The notes under the pieces: model-generated
The model's database searches: none
The model's input: only the letters and a program-made list of their open reading frames with translations
Told to the model about the DNA's origin: nothing
Shown here: positions 23,861-35,800 of the stretch, piece by piece
How the letters are laid out: the number at the start of each line of letters is the position of its first letter
Numbering within the stretch: position 1 is the first letter of the stretch
Assembly (NCBI GenBank): GCA_012064415.1
Contig: SSNU01000155.1
Coordinates: 682,001-746,000, forward strand
From: Gyrodactylus bullatarudis
Lineage: Eukaryota; Platyhelminthes; Monogenea; Gyrodactylidea; Gyrodactylidae
Length of the DNA: 64,000 nt
Reading direction: 5' to 3'
Program-made: the position numbers and the translations under genes

Positions 23861-26800
23861 CTTTTTTAATTATGCCTAAAGAGATGATAAAATAAATGAA
23901 AATTTGAATCTATTCAATATAAAATTCATCGAATATTCTGCACAAAATGACACAAACAATAAACGTACTCAGCATTTCAGTTAGTACGAAGAACCAATAT
24001 TGAACAGCGTCTTCTGATCCCTCAATCCTGGCGTCAACTTTAGGTGACCCAAATTTGAGTCTGATGTCAGTCATTTGAAGACTTTCAGGTGTTAGCTCTA
24101 AAACCTCAGTTTGGCTAGAAGGAAAAACTCTTCTGTATTCTTTAGTTATTTGCTGGAAGAAATATATGGAGAAAGCGTCACAAAAGACATGAGTGAATCC
24201 AAACCAGTTATTTTCTCCCCATTTGAATACTCCGTCATAGCCTTGGAAAATGATTAGGATGGCTTATTAAGAGAGAAAGCTTTAGAGCCTTTAGACTCAC
24301 GCTTGTTAGTAATGAGACTCTTTTTCTTGAGCTTATCAAATTCATCTTTCGATAGTTCATAATAATCTACAAAATCGGGGATGAGATTTGTTAATTTATT
24401 AAAGTTTATTAGTTTAAAAAGTATGGAAAAAGTTGAAAATGGGTAGTGCGCGGTAACAAAGGATAAATTATTGTTAGATTCTAAACTCATATGGAAGTTT
24501 AGAGAACAACAAGCGTATATTCGAGTTATAAACGTTATATTTCACCGGGTCTCTTCAGTCTCTACCCCGGTTAACATATAAATAATATTACAAGGCTCTA
24601 TTTGGGACCTTCCATTGGTTCATTTTGACATCGCAACTTCTTTCAGTAGGTTTGGGAACTGGTTGTAAAATTCATCTCTTGATCTGCTAATGACTTTTGA
24701 GAAAGTTGTCAATTTGTAACTGCCCACTGTACCTTTTATGTTTTCTTTTGGTCGTCGAGCAGTTTTTCCTTTCTCTTTAATCCCTAGAGTCTGAAGAGAC
24801 CCAGCGAAATATAGCGTTTATCATTCTCTAACCTTCCTTATGAGTTTAGAATCTAACAATAATATTCTTGTTGAGGTTCGGCAATATTTTCGTACAAAGG
24901 AAAAATTAATCTTAATAAAATATTGACTATAACGTTGTACGCTGGCTGCCTGACTATGTTGTCTTGTATTGGTCTATTTGTAGAAAAAGAAAGGGGAGAG
25001 AAAGGTGTAGTATTTCTTAAAGAATAAGGATTATAAAAAGTATAGTGATTGTTATAGTAATCAGAATTATTAGAGTAATAACTCTGATAATATAGTTCAT
25101 CACTTGAAAGAAAATTAAAATTAAGATAAGAATAAAAAACATTTAGATTGCCCTGATAAAAATAGTTAGGACTCACACAATATTTCGAATACATGTCGTA
25201 TTCTTCTTCTGGCGTGAGATTTTTCAAAAAACTTAAGATACTTAAAACCTTGTGTATCCAATCAAAACCTTAAACCAATCTGATTTTAAATAAAATTTGG
25301 TAAAAAGACTATTTTTAGGTTATCAAATAAAATAGGAAATTTTTTGACTGAAAAACAAAAATTAGATCTAGATGCGATTCATGGTATTTATTTTGCGAAA
25401 AATCTTACATAGGTCGTACAGAAAGAAATTTTGAAATTAGGTGTAAAGAACATAAAAAGGCTATAGAAAAAGTACAGGTAGACAAGTCAGCATTAGCTAA
25501 ACACTGGACTGATAATCCAGATCATATTATAGATTTTATTAACGTGAAAAAAGTCTAGAAAATATGAGGAATAAGTATAAAAATATGATTAAACTAAACG
25601 AGGTTGTTAATGGTAATAAGACAGATATAAATATTGGAAATAGTTGGTTAGAATTGATTGATTAAAGTTAAGAAGAAATCTATCACTATACTTTTTATAA
25701 TCCTTATTCTTTAAGAAATACTACACCTTTCTCTCCCCTTTCTTTTTCTACAAATAGACCAATACAAGACAACATAGTCAGGCAGCCAGCGTACAACGTT
25801 ATAGTCAATCTATGCCGAACAGCCCCCTGAAGAACTACTTGGTTAAAAATTATTTTAAAAATATCTTGTCATCTATTAATGATAATTGGGGCAGTCAAAA
25901 TGCTATCTTTGATATGTTACTAGTATTTTCATTATAAATTAGTATCCACGATATTCCCTCACGAAAATAATGGCAACATGAAAACAAATCTTACTTTTTT
26001 TGATAATTATTATATATCTCTTTATTTGATTCATACTGTTCCTAAGAAATTTCGTGTTAAGGCCTGGCCTGAGAGCTTTTGATTGGCCCAACAAAAATAT
26101 TGAGCTTGGAATATTACTTTAACTTTATTCATTCTAAAAAAATTCTCGATAGGTATACTTTACACTGATTAAAGAAAAAAAGATTCAAAAATTTCTTATG
26201 ATGATCCAGATAGATGACGTTTGATTCATCTAAAAGTGATTCACCTTAAAATCAACAAAAATTTTTAACTCAAAGTTCAAAAAAATGAAAAAATAGCAGC
26301 AGCTCGGAATTTAAAATGTTTCCAAAAACTTCTTTTCTTAAATCAGTGAAATTTTACCTTTTGAATTGGTTGCTAAAAAATCTGCAAAAAATTTTGCTAC
26401 CTTGATGAAAAAATCATGAATTCCCAAATTCATCGATTTGTTTCTAATTGTGACCTTGTGTGGTGATTAATATTTCCCGCACAAAAATTTTCAAAATTCT
26501 ATGACCAGATTTAGAGTCTGTGTCAAATCTCCGGTTACAACACGACCCTCAGAACTATTTGTAAGAATTACTAGACTTTTTCATTACAAGTCGATAAAAT
26601 TTACACTTTAAAGCGAGAAAAAGGCGTGTTTAGATTCTCTCACCTGACTCAACCTCGACAGAATGCGACGAAGACGACTGTGAACAACTCCTCCAAATTT
26701 TGATCTTCAACTCTATAGAATTAAAAAAGATTATGGAATCGGCCTTAGTAGAGAACTAAAATTTCACTCATCTTAGGAGATGTTGTTACCTGATCGAATT

Positions 26801-29800
26801 TCGACTAACCCTTGTTCCTCTCGGTCCAATCGCTCAGACCCTTTTTGTTGTTCTGCTTAGAAGTGCCTGGCTGAAAGTTGTCTGTATAGGAAAGAATGGA
26901 TTGAAATAGTGATTATCCAATGAATAACGTAAACTTACTGATAAAATCACAAATTATATCAGACCATTTCTCCAAAAGATCCTCGGGTCCTGTTACAACC
27001 AATTCCGTCTTTTCCCCGCCCAGGCAAAATCTCATATCTGATATCGTGAATTGATCGTCAGCAGTTTCAAAGACTTCTGTAGTGCTGCTCGGAAAAACTC
27101 TCTTGAACTGATCATTGTGTTGATCGTAGAAGTATATTGAGCTGCATGATGTAAAAACATGGGTAAATGGAAAATAGTCACACAATCCCCAGCTCAAAAT
27201 TCCTTCTCCACCTAAAATTTTCAGTAAAATTAGGCTTAAAAGACTGTAAGTAACTTCCAATTCGAATTTGAAGAGAAATATGAGGTAGATAAATTACCAA
27301 AATAAAGATACTCACTTTCTGATTTATTAATTGCTTCAACCTTGAGCGCATCAAAATCCAATGTTGGTAGCTCTTTGAAATCTTAAAATTTGAAAAAATA
27401 ATTATTCGAAATTTTGGGAAAGCACCTCTATAAAATATGCGCTCACCTTCTTCCACTACGATTGAGACCACTGATTGCTGTTCTTTCCACAGAAGACGTT
27501 TCTCTTGTGCACCTAATGAAAGCGAAATAAAACTAAATTCAACTTACTTAGATCATGTTTATTTCGGAAACTGTCACCGCGTCCAACTTTGGCCTTTGAT
27601 TGCTCTACAAATTTGGAAGTTTTAACTTACGCTTCCTTAAATCTTGGGAGATTAAAAACACAATGATATTAGGATATAAATTTCAATTTCGTAGCCTTAC
27701 TATGGTTTTTGGGTTTTGCTAGATTTGGCTGCTTCAACAACGGCTTCCTTTTGGCTTTAACCTTAAGAGGCTCTGAAAAATTGAAATAACTCTTCACATT
27801 AACTTTTTTAACTTTGATGTTTCAAGTCTACACTAAGAGATTTTTTTTAAAAACTTTGCAATTGTATCACGATAGAATACTTACTGGGAACTGGTAGTTC
27901 ACTATCTTCAGGCGGTTTCACGGTGACCGGTGCTAAAATGAATTTATAAAAATTAAAATTTATTCAAGTAAGGGAAAAACCTTACTTGGTTCTTGGACTT
28001 CTTCCATTCTATTCTCGGAGACTTTCAAATCGTCTTCTTTTACCGTAACATCTAAAGTGGGGTGTTTTGATTTAAAAACATTTGAATATACAATAATTAA
28101 AAGGGATATCTCAATTGATTTTTAAAGGTCGATAATCTACAATATTTCTAAACATTTGCTCAAAATCCTATTGGATAATATGCAATGCATATTCTATTAA
28201 TGTGGAGATTTCTAGCTTAGTTTTTTCTCTTTGTTCGCTGTTATCATCCGGTAAAAAATTTTCAACAAGCTCACCAGATGCTGGTATTTCTTCGTCATTC
28301 AAATCATCTTCTCGAATGGAAGTATCTAAAAAGTTAGAGATTATAAGAGATTTTGTAGATTAGTTATTATTAATTAATAAATCTTAAAGTTCTTTAAAGT
28401 ATCAAATAAGATCTTGAGAATTGATACCAAGATAAATTGATTAGTCTAAAGTCTACCCGCTGGACGAGTCAATTTTTTTATGGTAAGCATATATATATTT
28501 TCAGGTTATAATTCATAAACTCGGATAGATTTGGGTCAAAATCAACTGGTTATTATAAAAACCTCACTCATATTTGAAATTTCTTCTCTGGCACCTTTCT
28601 CGTTTTCACTAGGACTGTCTAAAGGGGTGAATTAAAATTGAAGTAAGAAAAATATAAGGAAATAAATGAAATTAGGTATTGTAAGTATACTGTAGAATTT
28701 AATGATCTCAATTAGTAAAAACCCACTGAAAACTGTCATTCATTTAAAGAATCTATTAATCAGATTTCTCTAGAAAATCTTTGCTTGGATATATCTTGTA
28801 TTTTATGTAAGAAATCTTTTCATATCAAACATATTATATATCAAATGATTTGATCTTGGAAGGACAGTTGAATCATAACGATTGAAGTCATGTTTATCGT
28901 AGAAATGCTGAGCTATACTTTCAAACGCATACTAGAGAAAAGAGATTGATAATAGTTTCAGACAAAACTGTGTAAAATATTTTCCCAAGCTGATAATCTA
29001 AGAATAAAAATACGAGCAAAAATATATCGTGAAAATAAATTGTGAATTGTTGTCTTGATATTCTACCTCGAAAATAGGAAACAATTCAACTCACCTTTTG
29101 GAGGAGGTCTTGCTTTGAAAGGAAATTCTGATTAGAAATTCATCTTCAACTTTTAATAGTGCAGAACCTATACTTACCCCTTCGGTGCCGAGACTATTTC
29201 ACGGTTCTTATAAATACCAAAATTTAGCTATGAAGATACCAAGTTATTTGGCCAAAAATATTACTAATGCAAGTTCCCATTGTGGACTTCAATTTAAACT
29301 TTAATTGATCCAGAAACCTATTAAACTGGTAGAGTTATAAAGGTTCAAAAAAATTGGAAAATGGACATATATGTCCATCGGCACCGGAAGGGTTAAGCAA
29401 AGTTATCTGCAATTACATTTCGTACTAAATCTTGTTAATACAAAAGTGAGAAAATACAATTTTGTGCTATTTCCGTTCTAGGTGCTATATCCCATCGATT
29501 TTGTATCAATTGATATATGGAGGGAACTCACGTATTTCATATTTTAAATAGGGAATCCAGAGTTCAAAGGGAACGTTAGGTTCTGTTATTATTAACTCAT
29601 AAGGATTTCCCTCATAAATGGCATTCTGGATAATTAGGGTTTCCTTATCGATAATTTCCGGTTTTGGCTTCTTGAGAGTGAAACAGGTTCTGTCCATAAT
29701 CTCATCAACAAATATTAGGGAGCCTATTTGAGTGTAAAAGTCACTAAACTCAAAAGATCCATCAGTTCCCCACGCGAGTATGCCAGAGAATTCTACAGAA

Positions 29801-32800
29801 AAAGCAATTTCATCATTCCAAAAGACTGTCCTAGTTGTACTTACTCTGGTCTTGAGAGCTGGGCTCCTTCTCGCATGGATTTGATTCATCCGCACCTACA
29901 GATAAAGAAAAAATAAACACTCATTACCTGGCTTTCTTTATTTCTGCTCAACTAAACTGATTGATTAGAAGGAAAAATAAATGTATTCAGTCATAAATAA
30001 CATTGTACATACCAATTATAGTAGATTCCTATTGAGGGTTTGGTGAGAGTATGTACAATCGAAACACTACAAATATGTCTGTACATTGTACACACTCCCC
30101 ACGTGATGTTAGCCATTAAACACTTAATGTACCTTACCTATGAGAGGCTAACCAATCAAAACCCTTTCTTTAAAATATTGTATTCATGAATGTAAAGACT
30201 AATACCTCAAGATAATTACTAATTATTAATTAGGGGCATCAGAAAGGTTGTAGGCCAGTCGAATAGCTCGAAAAATTTTCTTGAAATTTAAATTTCAACT
30301 AAATTCTAAGCATGCTCTACAAAATGTATTTGTGAGATATTAGCTGCTTTATTTCCTGAAAGATATTCTAAGGTTGCTGACCATCATAAATTTTTGTATC
30401 TAGCATGACTGATTCTATTTGGTTTTATTCACTAGGAAAATTTTCTTGCAAATTTGTTATACCGTACTGTGTGTTGGTTACAGTATTTAGTTTAGCAAGT
30501 ATTTTTAGAAGTAAGCCTCTATCTTGGATTTTAACTAAGAACCTTTCTAATTTTATTGATCATCTTTTAGAGAAACTCTCTGGCAATTCGATGATATCCG
30601 AATTCTAACTTACGTGGAATACTTGTCTCATGGATTTCTTCGACAAATCCTGATCCTAGATTTTGGCTCGCTTCCTCACTTTCATCTTCATCCAGGATTA
30701 AGACTTTTGACAAAAGAATTAGAATTACTCATCAGAGAATATGATTCTTTTTCGAATTTTTCTCCAATCAGCGTGAACAGTTTGCTTACTTTTTTCTGAA
30801 TTGCATGATGTGTTCGGATTCTCTGGAATAAGATACATTTTTTCATAATAAACGATATTTTTAAAATCTAATCGATAAGGTGTGAGAATTTGTCAAAAAA
30901 CTTAACAAGAGATTCTTGGTTCCTAAGAAGATTAGGAGTAGAGATTCTCTTTTGGACAATAATTTATTTAATAAAAGCCTATGAGTTTTTGGATTTCGAT
31001 GATTCGAAGCAGTTTGGTGATGATATTTGGGATCAAGAATCCGAGTTTGGCCATATAGATATCGAAGATCTTACTGTTTCCGAGAAAAAGTTAAACTTCC
31101 AGATTTTGGATAATTTACCTTCGTGATAATCGAAAAATTCAAATAGTTAGAATTTCCCACAGTAATGACGAATCTCAGTGAACTTATGCAGGTGAATTCG
31201 AATTCTTCGTTCAATGTTGATCCCAAATATGAGTTCAAAAGTGGAAATTTGGTGCATTTTCGAAATTCGAAAAACGACCTAGTTTTGGTCAAATTGAAGT
31301 TTTTTCGGAATTTTCTCGAATATCCACATCCTATTAGCTCATTCCGTTTTAGAATTCAAAAAATTTTTTGTAAAAATAGTAAATTCTCATCTTCATGTCA
31401 ATTAGGTTTAGTTAGTGCAAAATATTTCAAGTTATGTTCAATTTTTTAGGATGATGAGATAATCGAGTTGAAATTTCATTTTTAGGCTTTCAACAGTATG
31501 AAACGATCTGACTACTTACAAGTGAACATAAGATCAGATTTTTATGCTAATTATATTTTTTCCATGAAATTAGCCACTCACCATCCTGAGTTTCTTTCTC
31601 CGCACTTGTCTGATGTTGATTTATCTGGTTCATTGTCTCATTCTTTCCTGTTGGTATTTGAAATGATTTAATACTGTTTTGCTTACTGTTTAATATTTCC
31701 TCTAAATACAATTTAAAAAGTCGATAAACTTATTTGTACATACCGATAGCTTCTTTCAGTTGTTTTGACCATAGTTTAAGGGCTTCATCGGGTCCACTAA
31801 AGCAGACTTTCTTCATTGAAGTCTCCACGTCATCACATTCAATTTCATAGCTTTTTGTTAGTTTAGAGGGAACGATTCTCTTGTAATCATCTCTTTGTTT
31901 ATTGTAAAAATAAACAGCAGATGAATCATGGAACAAATGGGTAAAGAAAAAAATACTGTCCTTCCCCCATTTAAGTTTACCCTGATAGCCTTGAGAGATA
32001 AATTCGAGTAAGCTTTACACAACTCACCATCTGTATTACCGACGTGGTTGCTCTTTAACTCTTCGAGATCTTGCTCTTTTATTCCTTCAAAAGCTGCTTA
32101 AATTTTAAAAATAATACACAGTTTGGTAGAAAATTAACGAAGTCGGGTTCATGAACAAGTTAATAAACTGGTTACTTACCTTCTGTTGAACCGGGAGATT
32201 TCGATGACCTTAACTTCTTGAGGCAGGCTATAGAGAAAATTAATTTCATAAGAACTTGGATAGAAATTTTATTTGATCCATGCTAGAATCTGGGCAGTTA
32301 TCTTAAATCCTGGAATATTGTACAATGTAAAAAATTTTTAATGAAAGAAGTTCATGATTTTGAGATTAATGTATCAAAATTGACTTGCCTTTCTCGCATT
32401 TCTTCCACAGAGTAACAGATTTTTTAACAGGTTCTGTTTGAAAACGATTCAATTTTTTCTTTTAGAGACTAAAGTTGTATGACTTACCATCACCTTTCTT
32501 GGTCCCATGTTCCTCGTCAATTTCTTTACTAATAGCAGGTGCTACAAAGACAAAATAATTCACTAACTTATCTTTGGAAGGAACAATGTATTGGCCTCTC
32601 TTAGTTTAAGCTTTTTCTCAAATTTCTTAAACCAAAATATTTCCTAAATTCGTAAGATTACCTTATGAATAAAATTGAAATAAAAACAGGTACAAGCTCT
32701 ATAAAAGGGGACAAGAGTTTTTTGAATGTATAAGCTAGTTATATATCATTTCATCAAATTAAATGCTGATTTAAAATCAATGAAATTTCTTTGAAAAATT

Positions 32801-35800
32801 TTCGGATTATTCAATTTGGGATGGATTTTGTAAAATAGATGTGACTAAACCCATGATTCCACACTATGAAGAAGAAAGATCACTTACTTTCCTGATCAAC
32901 TGATTTTTTCGGACCTAAGAAATAAGATAAGGAGATTAGAATTCTATGCAAAGTTGTAGGAATTACTTTCAACTTCCTTAGTGTCATGATTCTCAAGAGT
33001 TTCTTCCATTTCTGTAGGTGCTACAAAGTCAAGACAAGTTTACAGTGATTTATATAATAATGAATATATGAATATTAAAAAATAAGAATTGACATCTCAC
33101 TTTCATCAGAGTCATCTTCCACTATAACAAGAATCTGAAGAATTTTTGATTGCAATTGTAGATTTAACGAAAAAAAATTTCATTAAAAAAGACAGTGAAC
33201 TTCCTGAGTGAAAATTCCAATATTTCACCAATGTCTAGCTTTGAATTTATTTTCACGTACCTGTTCATCGAAAAAAGCAAGTTTCGAATCAAAAATATTT
33301 CAAAGAGATTTCTCACTCCTTCCTACTTGGTCAAGAATCTCGACTCAAGATCCCCTTTTCTCTCAACTTTATGCCTTTCTTGTATAATATTCTTTAAGGA
33401 AGTTCACAGAGGTAGAAAAGATGAAACCAGAATAATATTATGAGCTTGCTGACTTGAAGTCTTCAGTTCTCTTCACCTAAAGTTTGGTCTGAAGAGAACC
33501 GACGAAGATAAAGCTTTATTCACCAATAATCCTTCGTTTGTTCTCAACACTAGCATGACTTCGAGTCAGCAAGCTCATAATATTTTTGAGGAAATCAGGC
33601 AACTCTTGGCTTCAAAGAATAATATTAATTAATATAATTATAACTATATGAAAACTCAAGGTAAGATAATACATACGTTGAACTACTTTTCTCGTCAAAC
33701 CTAGAAAATAGATTTGAATCAGAATGATTTGAATACGTTTAATTGAGTTGACTCACGTGGAATTCTTGGCCTTTTCTTTCTATTCACAGATGATTTATCC
33801 TTTCCAAGCGAGGCTATATAATGAACATATATCAATTTATTTAATCAATGTTCATAACTCACCGAACGCCATGATCAACTTGGTGGACCATTCATCAATT
33901 CGTGTTTCCGATGCCTTGAGAAGCAGCTCGTGCTTGACAAGCTTCTTAAGTTCATCAGGCTCTTGTATCACTAATTTTAGATAGTGGCCAGCTACAGAAA
34001 AATCAGCACCTTCCAAAGAAAACTCGAAGTTATCCTTCTCTCCGTGGATTGTTAATAGTTTCCCCTCTATTGTAAGTCCTTTCATTATTGAAGCCTCGTT
34101 GTCGAGCATGAAGTATCCGTCTCTTTCATTTTTAATCACTGTAAATTATTGAAAATTGTTTAGAAGACATTGTATAAAACGCAATCAAGAATAATTCAAA
34201 TTAGAGAATATTTTGAAGAAGAAAAACTTTGATCACCTGACGTATAGTCTGGACCAGGCTCCGTCTGATTATCACCTTTTCAGATCGTTACAAAATTCCC
34301 TAGAGGATAAGAGGAGGTCAAAATTGGACCATTACTTTTCTCGTAACTTTAAATATAATACACAAGTGTGATCATTTTACACTTATAACAAACTGTATTT
34401 GTAGAAGATGAATAAATTGTCAAATTATTTTCAACAAATTACAGGCTGTGTCTAGATTGAAAGGGCTAAATTATACGAAAAATATTGTATCAGTTTAAAA
34501 CAGTTTATAGAGCATTACTCAATTCTTTCAATATCTTTTTCTCCATGACCTTGATATAATCCAGGGGACCAGATATTTTACAACTGACGAAGGAATCCAT
34601 CTCATTTTGGAGACCGTACAAGAATATCTCGTTTTTAATAGTGCAATAGATTGCGGCCTTTGTTCCATAGCTTCTTAAGAGGTAAAGTTGCCCGTTTTCG
34701 TTGATGTCGTACAATTTTAGATGACTCTCCCTGCATGTTAAATGTTTGAAGAGATTCACCTCCTTAGTCTCAGATGTGAACTCAAAATTCAGATCTATAG
34801 AAACGATTTGAATTCAATAAAATTTAAGTAATAAAGACTGGTAGAAGGCTTGTAGTTGAAAATATTCAAAGCATAAAACACTAATGGAAAGTAAAATTAG
34901 ATACAACAAATGAAAACAGTCAAAAAACACATTAAAGAGTTGCTGAAATGAGTATTATTGAATTTTTTTACTCGCCGAGAAGATCTGGAATTCCTTCCAT
35001 CCACTCATCAATGTTTGTATCAAAAGTTTCTATTTGGAGATCATAATTCCCATCTGTTTCAAGGGCTTTATTCAGCGTCATACGATACAGATTCAAACGT
35101 TCAGCTTCCGACCCAAATAGGCAAAAGTCAAATTTTGCAGCGTCACTGCTGAACCTTAGGGACAAGTCAAACTCGATTTTCTCAATGTGTCTCTTCCTCA
35201 ATGGTCCATCATTCTTCTTGTAAGTTAGAGTTAAACTGGAGTCTTCAGGATCTAGAATGAATTTGAATGTCAATCGAAGATGAACTATGCCGATTGATAA
35301 TATCAATAAAGATTAGGGTGGTAAAAAAAATTTATTTTACCCCAACAACGCTCCATGCCTTAATCAAAAATTTGATGTTTTAACCGAGAAAAACACATTT
35401 TCGAAAATCCCATTTTTCCTAAAATCATCAAATATTCAATTTTTTACTATAAGCCGTTGTCTTTTGCGATGGATAATAATTTTGTCCCTTCTCGTAGTTC
35501 AAAAATTGTCATTTTCAATCGAGATTTTGTATATTAGAAAAAACTCTAAAACGTATGTTCTTATAGGTATAAACGCATTGTCTTTGATTATCTTTAAAAT
35601 GAGATTAAGGCTGGGAAAAGTTGAAAATACATTGGCCTACTCTAATAAAGATATAATGTAACAAGTTCTACAAGTCAGTATAATCCTCGAATATTATTAT
35701 TGGTCGAAAAGAAACCTTTCATTATCGATTAAAAATTCTCGTCTCATGAAAGATAAAAATTCAAATTTTAATTGCAATGACGTACCAGTAGTTTTTGATA

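Noticed and set aside
24853..25227. Tyr/Asn-rich 124-aa minus-strand ORF
   Set aside because: It reads through one inverted arm of a Penelope-like relic; the composition is that of the repeat, not of a conserved protein.
30405..31449. Four plus-strand ORFs of 60-94 aa
   Set aside because: No family motif, low-complexity Phe/Ser/Leu content of AT-rich DNA, and they run antisense within a long intron of PH-like copy 2.
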